From Rhizobium sp. P38BS-XIX (lineage in GTDB: Bacteria; Pseudomonadota; Alphaproteobacteria; Rhizobiales; Rhizobiaceae): a stretch of DNA of 64,000 bases. Under the pieces are notes generated by a model that saw only the letters and a program-made list of their open reading frames with translations, did not search any database and was not told the origin of the DNA. The stretch lies in assembly GCF_012641435.1 (NCBI RefSeq), contig NZ_JABAIJ010000001.1, positions 372,001 to 436,000 of the forward strand, given 5' to 3'. Every line of letters starts with the position of its first letter. Position 1 is the first letter of the stretch. Below are positions 27,348 to 35,475 of this stretch, in pieces. A program made the position numbers and the translations under genes.

Positions 27348-27980
27348 ATGCGTACTCTCGTAACGACCCTCATGGTCTCCGCTCTCGCTCTTGGCGGCTA
27401 CACCGCAGCTCACGCTGCTGACGCTGTCGAGCAGATCCCGCAGCCGCCTGTCGCTCAGGATGCACCTCCGGCCGTCAATAACTGGTCCGGCTTCTACATC
27501 GGTGGCGCTGGCGACTGGAACGCCGGTCACTTCAACCGTAACGGCGACGCTTATGCATTCGGCGGCCAGGCTTTCACCGGCTACAACTGGCAGCAGGGCC
27601 AGATCGTATACGGCGTTGAAGCTGACCTCGGCTACTCCGGCGCTGACAGCACCCGCAACGGCCTGACTGCCAAGAACGGCGTCAACGGCTCGGTTCGCGG
27701 CCGCCTCGGCTACGACTTCAACCCGTTCATGCTGTACGGCACGGCCGGTCTGGCTCTCGGCCAGAACAAGCTCTCCGACGACACGTCGTCCGACAGCAAG
27801 ACCGCAGTTGGCTACACGGTTGGTGCAGGTGCTGAAACCATGCTCACCAACAACATCACGGCTCGTCTCGAGTACCGTTACACCGACTACGGCAAGAAGA
27901 ACTTCAACCTTGACTCGGGCAACTTCTCGCGTGGCTACGACGAGCAGAGCGTCAAGGTCGGTATCGGCGTCAAGTTCTAA
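27348..27980 (+). CDS. ropB: Outer membrane protein, RopB/Omp25-Omp31 family
   Basis: 210 residues. The signal peptide covers residues 1-23 (TLMVSALALGGYTAAHA) with cleavage before AD. A proline-rich stretch follows, then an eight-stranded barrel domain starting at NWSGFYIGGAGDWN and ending in the terminal phenylalanine (VKVGIGVKF) used by the BAM machine. The family includes RopB of Rhizobium and Omp25/Omp31 of Brucella, abundant surface proteins tied to envelope stability and host contact. Codon use is extremely biased (CTC, GGC, AAC, GCT), a sign of very high expression, and AAAGGAG precedes the ATG. A strong terminator makes it monocistronic. The symbol is used for the family; several paralogues usually exist. 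Confidence 0.88.
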   Translation: MRTLVTTLMVSALALGGYTAAHAADAVEQIPQPPVAQDAPPAVNNWSGFYIGGAGDWNAGHFNRNGDAYAFGGQAFTGYNWQQGQIVYGVEADLGYSGADSTRNGLTAKNGVNGSVRGRLGYDFNPFMLYGTAGLALGQNKLSDDTSSDSKTAVGYTVGAGAETMLTNNITARLEYRYTDYGKKNFNLDSGNFSRGYDEQSVKVGIGVKF

Positions 27981-28008
27981 TCACTTGATCGCTTGGAATG
28001 AAGAAAAG

Positions 28009-28034
28009 GCCGGGGTGAAAACCCCGGCTTTTTC
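28009..28034 (+). terminator. Intrinsic terminator after ropB
   Basis: Arms GCCGGGGT (28009-28016) and ACCCCGGC (28021-28028) enclose a GAAA tetraloop, followed by TTTTTC. It is a textbook strong terminator 28 bases past the ropB stop. Confidence 0.93.
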
Positions 28035-28144
28035 TGTTTTGACGCGTTTCACCCGTCCGGTATCGTTAAGCCGTTTCAACTTCACCGTTTGATTTTTTTT
28101 GCCGAACGCCGCATAGATTGTTGCGATAGCGGCGGGGCGCGCAG

Positions 28145-29176
28145 ATGGCTAAGTGGAACTACTCAGTCGGAGATGGTTATCAGGGGCCGGTCGAGAAAAA
28201 TGAGATAAGCGCACGCCCTTGGCCACGTTTCTTGGCGAGATATATCGACACTTCCATTATGCTCTGGCTGCTTTTAAGCATGCTGTCGCTTGTAAGCTCG
28301 CTTTACGCACCCGCTTTGTACATAAAAATTATGAACACGGGCAATTCCGTCTGGACGTTCTGTCTTCTGCCAATCGTGGCTTTGGTCCTTGCATTGGTAA
28401 TGGCATTGACGGGGAGGACCATAGGTAAAGCAATATTGGGGATACGTGTGCCGATCCAGAACGGCCAAGGCCGGCTGGGGTTTTTCCTCCTCCGAGAACT
28501 GAAGGTCTGGCTTGTGGGCCTCGGGCTTGGTATCCCGGTCTTTTCGCTGGTTACCCAAATCTACCAGTGTCGCCGGGTAGCGGCCGGAAAACCGGCAAGT
28601 TATGATCAGGGCGGAATTGTCGTCCTCGGGAGTTCATCTAAACTCCGTGTTTGGGGAGGCTTGCTTGTCGCTTTGAGTGTCACGGCTTTCCTAATGTACC
28701 TGCAAGCTCAGTATGTATTGGCTAATTACAATATCTACGCGACCCAACCTTGGATCAATCCGGTCAGCAATCGCACCGCTCGCATGGCCAGGATGTGGCA
28801 AGCAGAAGAATTACAGGCAAACAGTGGTCGCATGTTCTACTTTGCGGCGAACGCGCAACTCGCGGCGGCGCTCTTCGGTTATGAGCAGTTGGGCGTGGAT
28901 GGGATCGACAATCTTACCTACGCCAAAGCTTTTGGGAACGCGATAACCTCGGATGTTACTATGACGTCTGATTGGACACGGGTCATCGTCTACGGATATC
29001 CCAGTCTTCGAGCCACGGGCAAGAGTCTCAGAGACGATGATGTCAGTGTGGAAATGACCGTTTTGGTCATCGGAAGACATGCTTGGAAAGCGCTCGTTTT
29101 TGCGCGGGGACGGCCAATCGCGGACCTACCAGGTAGGAGCGAATTTGTTGAAGCCGCATTCACGACGGTTAATTGA
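28145..29176 (+). CDS. RDD-family membrane protein with unknown C-terminal domain
   Basis: 343 residues. The RDD domain begins at RPWPRFLARYIDTSIM (about 24-39) and continues through four predicted membrane helices to about residue 190, with GRTIGKAILGIRV as the second conserved block. The last 150 residues are soluble and match no family I know. RDD proteins are poorly characterised; some act in ion or osmolyte transport. Base use is unusual: two hand-counted 60-base stretches (28201-28260 and 28321-28380) contain 29 and 28 G+C, against 44 in 30121-30180 nearby, and rare codons such as ATA and TTA appear. This suggests relatively recent acquisition. The ribosome-binding site is weak. Confidence 0.8.
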   Translation: MAKWNYSVGDGYQGPVEKNEISARPWPRFLARYIDTSIMLWLLLSMLSLVSSLYAPALYIKIMNTGNSVWTFCLLPIVALVLALVMALTGRTIGKAILGIRVPIQNGQGRLGFFLLRELKVWLVGLGLGIPVFSLVTQIYQCRRVAAGKPASYDQGGIVVLGSSSKLRVWGGLLVALSVTAFLMYLQAQYVLANYNIYATQPWINPVSNRTARMARMWQAEELQANSGRMFYFAANAQLAAALFGYEQLGVDGIDNLTYAKAFGNAITSDVTMTSDWTRVIVYGYPSLRATGKSLRDDDVSVEMTVLVIGRHAWKALVFARGRPIADLPGRSEFVEAAFTTVN

Positions 29177-29219
29177 AGTAACTCATTGAAGCGAACTATT
29201 ATCCCGCAATACCAATGGG

Positions 29220-29813
29220 TTAAGCCCGCGGCTTCATCGCTTGATAGTCCGGAAAATGCTTTTCGAATTTGCGTGCCCAGTCGGTGAGGCCGGTATAATC
29301 CGCTTCCCATTGCCCTTCGAAGCGCAGCTGTAGATAGCCGATGAGGGCCGCGAGCGCGAAATGTCCTGCGTGCAGCTTCTTGCCGATCTTCGGCGGCTCG
29401 GCATCGAGATGGACAAGGGCGCGGCTTGCTTTGGTCCATTGCCGATCGATCCACGGCTGATGCTGCTTTTCCGGTTCGCGAAGGCGCCGTTCGTAGACGA
29501 TCGACAGCAGGCATTCGTTGGTGCCGTCGCACAAAGCCTCCAGCACTTCGACTTCGGCTCGTTTGCTCTTCTTCGATGGGTAGAGCCCGCCATCCCGGCG
29601 GTCGAAATAGTGCATGATGGCGCGGCTGTCGAAAATCGCCTCGCCGTCGCCGGTCAACAAGGTTGGGATCTTGCCGAGCGGATTGTTGTCGATGAGAAGT
29701 GACGGCCCCGCATTCGTATCCACATGGATTTCCTCCAGCTTGATGCCGAAATGGCGCGCCGCCATGCGCACCTTGCTGGAAAAGGGAGAGGCGGGCGAGC
29801 AGAGCAGTCTCAT
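29220..29813 (-). CDS. Glutathione S-transferase family protein
   Basis: 197 residues. The thioredoxin-like N-terminal domain starts MRLLCSPASPFSSKVR, with the serine of SPFS in the catalytic position, then NPLGKIPTL with the cis-proline and FDSRAIMHYFD, where the D-S pair binds the glutathione gamma-glutamyl group. The C-terminal all-helical domain covers about 85-197. GSTs conjugate or reduce electrophiles with glutathione, and the bacterial substrate cannot be deduced. It lies 31 bases after rlmJ on the same strand and may be co-transcribed. Confidence 0.9.
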   Translation of the reverse strand: MRLLCSPASPFSSKVRMAARHFGIKLEEIHVDTNAGPSLLIDNNPLGKIPTLLTGDGEAIFDSRAIMHYFDRRDGGLYPSKKSKRAEVEVLEALCDGTNECLLSIVYERRLREPEKQHQPWIDRQWTKASRALVHLDAEPPKIGKKLHAGHFALAALIGYLQLRFEGQWEADYTGLTDWARKFEKHFPDYQAMKPRA

Positions 29814-29843
29814 GAGATCACCTGTGGGTATGCGGAGAGGAAT

Positions 29844-30695
29844 TCAATGTTCGCCGCGCAGCCAGAAGGCCCGCTGCGAAGCGAAGCGGTCTTGTGCCAG
29901 CATATCTTTCAGGGCAGGCAACAGCGCATGCAATTCGTCCTTCAGCGTGAAGGGCGGGTTGACGATGATGAGGCCGGTGCCGGTCAAGCCGGTGAAGCCG
30001 CGATCGCTTCTGATCGTCAGTTCGGCGCAGAGCATCTTCGGCACGTCCAAAGCCTGCAATGCCTCGTGGAACTGCTTGATCGGCGCATCCTTCTTGATCG
30101 GATACCAAATGCAATAGGTGCCGCCAGGGAACCGGCGCCAGGCCTTGGCCAGGCCGTCGACCAGGCGCTCGTATTCGCCTTCCTCCTCGAAAGGGGGGTC
30201 GACGAGTACAATGCCGCGCTTTTCTTTCGGCGGCAGATGCGCGCCAAGTGCCAGCCAGCCGTCCAGCTCGGTAATGCGGGCGTGGTGATCGCCTTCGAAC
30301 AGCCGGTGCAGGCGCTGGAAATCGTCCGGGTGCAGCTCCATGGCCGAAAGCCGGTCTTGCGGGCGAAACAGCATCCGGGCGAGCTTCGGAGAGCCGGGAT
30401 AGTGCCGCAAGCCCCCATCCGGATTGAGCTCGCGGATGGCCGTGAGATAGGGTTCCAGCAGATCGGCCACCTGCGGCACGAGGTCGGCCTCCAGCACCTT
30501 GCCGATGCCGTCCCGCCATTCGCCGGTCTTCTGTGCTTCTTCGGAAGACAGATCATAGAGCCCGATGCCGGCATGGGTGTCGAGAACGCGAAACGCCTTG
30601 TCCTTGTTCTGCATGTAGCGAACGAGGCGCGCGAAAACCGCGTGTTTCAAGACATCGGCAAAATTGCCCGCGTGGTAGATATGCCGATAGTTCAT
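29844..30695 (-). CDS. rlmJ: 23S rRNA (adenine2030-N6)-methyltransferase
   Basis: 283 residues from the ATG at 30695, which gives MNYRHIYHAGNFADVLKH, the family N-terminus; an in-frame ATG at 30713 adds six residues of no family character. RlmJ methylates A2030 in helix 72 of 23S rRNA. LDTHAGIGLYDL is the SAM-binding region and VDPPFEEEGEYERL carries the DPPF catalytic motif. Old annotation of this family as competence or DNA-utilisation protein (ComJ/YhiR) describes the same proteins. Divergent from the molybdoenzyme gene with about 80 bases between them. Confidence 0.92.
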   Translation of the reverse strand: MNYRHIYHAGNFADVLKHAVFARLVRYMQNKDKAFRVLDTHAGIGLYDLSSEEAQKTGEWRDGIGKVLEADLVPQVADLLEPYLTAIRELNPDGGLRHYPGSPKLARMLFRPQDRLSAMELHPDDFQRLHRLFEGDHHARITELDGWLALGAHLPPKEKRGIVLVDPPFEEEGEYERLVDGLAKAWRRFPGGTYCIWYPIKKDAPIKQFHEALQALDVPKMLCAELTIRSDRGFTGLTGTGLIIVNPPFTLKDELHALLPALKDMLAQDRFASQRAFWLRGEH

Positions 30696-30776
30696 TGTCG
30701 GTGAAGTCCGCATGAATTGTTGAGATGGGCCGGATTGTCTCTAGTGGCCGATCCTTGCTTGAAATATACAAACCTC

Positions 30777-32900
30777 ATGAACATTGCGACCCCCATCAAA
30801 GCCAAATCGCGCATCGGCCACACGGCGTGTCCACATGACTGTCCCTCCACCTGCGCGCTAGAGGTCGATCTGACGGATGATGGCCGGATCGGTCGGGTGC
30901 GCGGCGCAGGCGACAATTCCTATACGTCCGGTGTCATCTGCGCGAAGGTCGCCCGCTATGCCGAACGGCTCTATCACCCCGATCGGCTGATGAAGCCGCT
31001 GCGTCGCGCCGGCGCCAAGGGCGAGGGGCGCTGGCAGGAGCTTTCCTGGGATGCTGCGCTGGATGAGATCGCTGAAGCCTTCGTGAAGGCCGAAGCCAAG
31101 GACGGCAGCGAGGCCATCTGGCCCTATTTCTATGCCGGCACGATGGGCTGGGTGCAGCGCGATTCCATCGAGCGCCTGCGCCATGCCAAGCGTTATTCCG
31201 GTTTCTTCTCGTCGATCTGCACCAATCCGGCCTGGACGGGCTACACGATGGCGACGGGCGTGCTGCGCGGTCCGGATCCGCACGAGATGGGCCGCACGGA
31301 TTGCGTCGTCATCTGGGGCACCAATGCCGTTGCCACCCAGGTCAACGTCATGACCCACGCCATCAAGTCCCGCAAGGAGCGCGGCGCCAAGATCGTCGTC
31401 GTGGATATCTACGACAATCCGACCATGAAGCAGGCCGACATGGCGCTGATCGTCAAGCCGGGCACGGATGCGGCTCTCGCCTGCGCCGTCATGCACATTG
31501 CCTTCCGTGACGGCTATGCCGACCGCGCCTACATGGCAAAATATGCCGACGATCCCTCGGGCCTCGAAGCGCATCTGAGGTCGAAGACGCCGGTATGGGC
31601 CGCTGACATTACCGGCCTTTCGGTCGACGAGATCGAAGCCTTCGCCAAGCTCGTGGGGACGACGAAGAAGACCTATTTCCGCCTCGGCTACGGTTTCACC
31701 CGCCAGCGCAACGGCGCGATCGCCATGCATGCGGCCGCGTCGATCGCGACTGTCCTCGGCTCCTGGCAATATGAAGGCGGCGGCGCCTTTCATTCGAACA
31801 GCGATATCTTCCGCATGGATGCGAGCGAACTCACCGGTCGCGCCATGAAGGATCTCGATGTCCGCATGATCGACCAGTCGCAGATCGGCCGGGCCTTGAC
31901 CGGCGATGCCGTGGCGCTGCGCCATCGCGGCCCGGTGACTGCGATGTTGATCCAGAATACCAATCCGATGAACATCGCGCCGGAACAAAGGCTGGTGAAG
32001 CGCGGCTTTGCGCGATCCGATCTTTTCGTGGCGGTACACGAGCAGTTCATGACCGATACGGCCGAAATAGCGGATATCGTCATCCCCGCCACGATGTTCG
32101 TCGAGCATGACGACATCTATCGTGCCGGCGGCCATAACCACATCCTTCTCGGCCCGAAGCTGGTCGAGCCGCCGCCGACGGTGCGCAGCAATCTGTTCGT
32201 GATCGAGGAACTGGCCAAGCGCCTCGGCGTGGCGGATCGCCCCGGCTTCGGTTTTTCCGCCCGCGAAATGGTCGACCGGGTGCTGTCGAAGAGTGGCCTG
32301 CCGGACTACGATTATTTCCTCGAGCATAAATGGTTCGATCGCCAACCGGCCTTTGAGGATGCCCATTTTCTCAATGGCTTCGGCCATGCAGACGGCAGGT
32401 TTCGTTTCCGCCCTGATTGGGCCAACCAACCCGCGCCGAACAAGCCGCCCGCATCAGTCGGGCTGCTCGGGCCGCATGTCGAGCTGCCGGAGTTTCCCGA
32501 TCAGGTCGACGTGATCGAGGTGACCGATCCGGAACATCCCTTCCGGCTTGCGACTTCGCCATCCCGCAACTTCCTGAATTCGAGCTTTGCTGAGACAAAG
32601 ACGTCACGGCAGAAGGAGGGGCGTCCCGAAGTGATGATCAGTCCGGCCGATGCGGAAGCGCTCGAGATTGTTCATGGCGACCTGGTCTACCTCGGTAATA
32701 CGAGAGGCGACATTCGCATTCATGCGCGCGTGACGACGGAAGTGAAACCCGGCGTGCTGATTGCGGAGGGACTCTGGCCGAACAAGGCCCATGTGGACGG
32801 CGAGGGCATCAATGTGCTCACCGGCGCCGATCCGGTCGCGCCCTATGGCGGCGCGGCTGTTCATGACAACAAGGTATGGCTTCGCAAGGATGTGGCATGA
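30777..32900 (+). CDS. Molybdopterin oxidoreductase with N-terminal 4Fe-4S domain
   Basis: 707 residues from the ATG at 30777; the ribosome-binding site is weak. The N-terminal domain holds four cysteines for a 4Fe-4S cluster: C18, C22, C26 (CPHDCPSTC) and C55 (GVICAK). The middle and C-terminal parts are the DMSO-reductase-type molybdopterin domains, ending in the dinucleotide-binding domain (PSRNFLNSSFAET...). No Tat signal is seen, so it should be cytoplasmic. The metal ligand is probably in FFSSICTNPAWTG, where Cys or Ser could bind Mo, so the class (formate, nitrate, sulfoxide) is open. No partner subunit is adjacent. The stop overlaps the nudK start (ATGA). Confidence 0.85.
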   Translation: MNIATPIKAKSRIGHTACPHDCPSTCALEVDLTDDGRIGRVRGAGDNSYTSGVICAKVARYAERLYHPDRLMKPLRRAGAKGEGRWQELSWDAALDEIAEAFVKAEAKDGSEAIWPYFYAGTMGWVQRDSIERLRHAKRYSGFFSSICTNPAWTGYTMATGVLRGPDPHEMGRTDCVVIWGTNAVATQVNVMTHAIKSRKERGAKIVVVDIYDNPTMKQADMALIVKPGTDAALACAVMHIAFRDGYADRAYMAKYADDPSGLEAHLRSKTPVWAADITGLSVDEIEAFAKLVGTTKKTYFRLGYGFTRQRNGAIAMHAAASIATVLGSWQYEGGGAFHSNSDIFRMDASELTGRAMKDLDVRMIDQSQIGRALTGDAVALRHRGPVTAMLIQNTNPMNIAPEQRLVKRGFARSDLFVAVHEQFMTDTAEIADIVIPATMFVEHDDIYRAGGHNHILLGPKLVEPPPTVRSNLFVIEELAKRLGVADRPGFGFSAREMVDRVLSKSGLPDYDYFLEHKWFDRQPAFEDAHFLNGFGHADGRFRFRPDWANQPAPNKPPASVGLLGPHVELPEFPDQVDVIEVTDPEHPFRLATSPSRNFLNSSFAETKTSRQKEGRPEVMISPADAEALEIVHGDLVYLGNTRGDIRIHARVTTEVKPGVLIAEGLWPNKAHVDGEGINVLTGADPVAPYGGAAVHDNKVWLRKDVA

Positions 32901-33490
32901 TTGAATATGGAAAGGCGAAAGCCGAAATCGCCAACGAAAAGACGCTTTCGGATCAATGGACGCGTCTCACGAGTTTCGAGATCGACTACACGGATTCTCG
33001 GGGCGAAAAACATCGGTTGAAGCGCGAGATCTATCATCGCACTCCCGCCGCCTGCATCCTGCTTTATGATCCCAAGCGTGAAACCGTGGTGCTTGTCCGC
33101 CAGTTTCGCCTGCCAGCGCAACTCGTCGGCGAGCCGGCGTGGATGATCGAGGTGCCTGCCGGTCTGCTTGACGGCGAGGAGCCGGAAGCTGCGATCCGCC
33201 GCGAGGCTATGGAAGAGACAGGCTTCCGCATCCGAGACGTTCGTTTTCTCTTCAAGGCGATGACGTCCCCAGGGTCGGTGACCGAAATCATCCATTGTTT
33301 TGCCGCCTTGATCGATACCTCCGACCGTGTCGCCGACGGTGGCGGCCTTGCCGAGGAGCACGAGGATATCGAGGTCATGGAAGTTCGCCTGTCGGACGCC
33401 ATGGCCATGATCGAACGTGGCGAGATCTATGACGCAAAGACGATCATGCTCATGCAATGGGCCGTTTTGAACGCTGCCTCCTGGAAATAG
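32897..33490 (+). CDS. nudK: Nudix hydrolase, NudK (GDP-mannose pyrophosphatase) type
   Basis: 197 residues from the ATG at 32897, which overlaps the previous stop (ATGA) and has AAGGATG before it. The Nudix box is GLLDGEEPEAAIRREAMEETGF, one residue shorter than the standard spacing, as in NudK (GLLDNDEPEVCIRKEAIEETGY in E. coli, quoted from memory). LFKAMTSPGSVTEIIHCF and the EEHEDIEV stretch also fit the NudK/ADP-ribose pyrophosphatase group. Members hydrolyse GDP-mannose or related sugar nucleotides with Mg. The coupling to a molybdoenzyme is unexplained. The perfect palindrome at 33564 begins about 73 bases after its stop. Confidence 0.88.
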   Translation: MIEYGKAKAEIANEKTLSDQWTRLTSFEIDYTDSRGEKHRLKREIYHRTPAACILLYDPKRETVVLVRQFRLPAQLVGEPAWMIEVPAGLLDGEEPEAAIRREAMEETGFRIRDVRFLFKAMTSPGSVTEIIHCFAALIDTSDRVADGGGLAEEHEDIEVMEVRLSDAMAMIERGEIYDAKTIMLMQWAVLNAASWK

Positions 33491-33563
33491 TCTGCTGGAA
33501 GAGGTGCGGGTGTGAAACTCCGCACCCGTTCATCACAATGTCACGAATCGAGCTTACCGGCGT

Positions 33564-33597
33564 GAGGCCCGGAAACATTCGAATGTTTCCGGGCCTC
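33564..33597. repeat. Perfect 34-base palindrome between nudK and phnM
   Basis: Each arm is GAGGCCCGGAAACATTC (17 bases) and the second half, 33581-33597, is its exact reverse complement with no spacer. As RNA it can fold into a long hairpin with a TCGA loop. The next bases are TGTAATC, so there is no T run for a classical terminator. It may still end or attenuate the nudK transcript, act as an operator, or be a palindromic repeat unit; the phnM start is 34 bases further on. Confidence 0.85.
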
Positions 33598-33630
33598 TGT
33601 AATCATGGACGCTGTTTCAGGAGAAAGCCG

Positions 33631-34800
33631 ATGTGGCTCAGCAATTTTACGCTCGTTCTTCCCAATGAGGTCGTCGACACCGGCGCGGTGCGCATCGAGG
33701 ATGGCGTTATTGCCGAAATCCGCGCGGAGCCGGTGGAGCAGCCGACCTTCGACGGTGGCGGCCGTTTGCTGATGCCCGGTTTCGTCGATCTTCATGGCGA
33801 CATGATAGAGCGCGAAGTCTCGCCGCGACCGAACGCGATGATGCCGATCGATTTCGGCATTCACGAGCTCGACAAGAAGCTTGCGGCAGCCGGCGTCACC
33901 ACCGCGTTTGCCGCACTCTCGTTTGCGACCGAAAGCGTCTACGGTCACGTCCGCTCGCTGGAAACCACCTCCGCCGTCATCCGCGGTATCGGCAGCTTGC
34001 GTGAAGGACTTTTGGTCGATCACCGCGTCCATGCGCGCTACGAAATCACCAATCTCGGTGCGGCAGCGACGTTGGAGCGGCTGCTGGAAGAGGGGGCGGT
34101 CGACATGGTTTCGCTCACCGACCATACGCCCGGGCAGGGGCAATACAACGATATCGAAAGCTACGTTCGCAGCATGTCAGAGCGCCGCTCCATCTCGCGC
34201 GAGGCAGCCGAAGAAGTCGTGGCAAAGCGTATTGCTCAGCGCCAGGATCAGGATATCGAGCGCAAGCTGCATGACGTGGTCAAACTCGCGCTCAAGCACA
34301 AGCTTTCGCTGGCGTCACATGACGATGATAGCGCCGAGAAGGTCGCCGCCATGCATGATCTCGGCGTGACGATCAGCGAGTTTCCGGTGACGGGACCGGC
34401 TGCGGAAGAAGCCTGCCGTCGCGGTCTTTGGACCCTGATGGGCGCGCCGAACGCGCTGCGCGGCCAGTCCATGTCCGGCAATCTCAGCGCGCTGGATGCG
34501 GCTCGCGCCGGCTTGCTCGGCATTATCGCAGCCGATTATCACCCGGCTGCCTTCGTGCCGGCGATCTTCAAGATTGCCGATGTCACGACCGGCGGCCTGC
34601 CGGCAGCAGTTGCCATGGCAAGCTCGAATGCCGCGCGCTCGGCCGGCCTCATGGATCGGGGTGAAATCGCTGTCGGCCAGCGTGCCGATCTGGTGGCGGT
34701 CGAGCCAGGTTCGGTGCATCGCATCCGCGCAACATTCCGCGGTGGCCGTATCGTCTATAGCGACGGCACATTGCACCCGTTGATGGCGATGGCTGCCTGA
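33631..34800 (+). CDS. phnM: PhnM-like alpha-D-ribose 1-methylphosphonate 5-triphosphate diphosphatase
   Basis: 389 residues from the ATG at 33631, with AGGAG about nine bases before; the frame runs 58 codons further upstream through the palindrome and was trimmed. Amidohydrolase fold: PGFVDLHGDMIEREVSPRPNA carries metal-binding HGD in place of HxH, TTAFAALSF and HDDDSAEKVAAM are further PhnM blocks, and the end has the DLVAVEPGSVHRI pattern. In the C-P lyase pathway PhnM removes diphosphate from ribose methylphosphonate triphosphate. None of phnGHIJKL is in this window, so this is a stand-alone copy. A second role in another phosphoester hydrolysis is possible. Confidence 0.85.
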   Translation: MWLSNFTLVLPNEVVDTGAVRIEDGVIAEIRAEPVEQPTFDGGGRLLMPGFVDLHGDMIEREVSPRPNAMMPIDFGIHELDKKLAAAGVTTAFAALSFATESVYGHVRSLETTSAVIRGIGSLREGLLVDHRVHARYEITNLGAAATLERLLEEGAVDMVSLTDHTPGQGQYNDIESYVRSMSERRSISREAAEEVVAKRIAQRQDQDIERKLHDVVKLALKHKLSLASHDDDSAEKVAAMHDLGVTISEFPVTGPAAEEACRRGLWTLMGAPNALRGQSMSGNLSALDAARAGLLGIIAADYHPAAFVPAIFKIADVTTGGLPAAVAMASSNAARSAGLMDRGEIAVGQRADLVAVEPGSVHRIRATFRGGRIVYSDGTLHPLMAMAA

Positions 34801-34803
34801 CGT

Positions 34804-35475
34804 TTAGTTGGTGTCGCCGAGCAGTGATATGATCTGCCGCTCACGCGCGGCAGATGCTCCGGCGAGGCTCACGGCCTTTCCGTTTTCCATCCTGACCTTG
34901 TCTTCCGCCAGCAGCCGCAGCGATTGCGGATAGATCTGATGCTCGACCGTGAGGACACGGGCGGCAAGGCTGTCAGCGGTATCGTCAGTCAAGACAGGCA
35001 CGGCGGCCTGGCCGACAACCGGGCCTTCATCCATGCCTTCGGTAACGAAATGCACGGTGCAGCCGGCGACGCGCATCCCGGCGTCGATGGCGCGCTGATG
35101 CGTGCGCAAGCCGGGGAAGAGCGGCAGCAGCGACGGATGGATATTGATGATCCGCCCTTCGTACGCCTGGATAAATCGGCCGGAAAGCAGCCGCATATAG
35201 CCGGCAAGGCAGATGATGTCGGGAGAGAGGGCTTCCAGCTGCGAAAGGATCGCCTCCTCATGCGCTTCCTTGCTGGCAAATTCCTTGCGCACGAAAGCGA
35301 AAGTTGCAATGCCCTCGGCGGCAGCCTTTGCCAGCCCGCCGGCGTCCGCCTTGTCGGAGATGACGCCGACGATCTCGGCCGGATAGTCCGCTGCCTTCGT
35401 GGCATTCACAAGAGCCAGCATGTTGGAGCCGCCGCCCGAGATGAAGACGACGACGCGTTTGCGCGGCATGATCAT
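34804..35475 (-). CDS. purN: Phosphoribosylglycinamide formyltransferase
   Basis: 223 residues from the ATG at 35475, which overlaps the purM stop (ATGA). The frame runs upstream as an arginine-rich shadow of purM and was cut there. PurN transfers a formyl group from 10-formyl-THF to GAR, the third step of purine synthesis. [12 protein letters not shown] binds the phosphate, [14 protein letters not shown] and [22 protein letters not shown] supply the catalytic Asn-His pair, and [17 protein letters not shown] gives the aspartate. Translation is coupled to purM. Confidence 0.97.
   Translation of the reverse strand: MIMPRKRVVVFISGGGSNMLALVNATKAADYPAEIVGVISDKADAGGLAKAAAEGIATFAFVRKEFASKEAHEEAILSQLEALSPDIICLAGYMRLLSGRFIQAYEGRIINIHPSLLPLFPGLRTHQRAIDAGMRVAGCTVHFVTEGMDEGPVVGQAAVPVLTDDTADSLAARVLTVEHQIYPQSLRLLAEDKVRMENGKAVSLAGASAARERQIISLLGDTN

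Noticed and set aside
30858..32429. A 523-codon frame on the minus strand inside the molybdoenzyme gene
   Set aside because: The sense gene has clear cysteine and pterin motifs; the antisense product has none.
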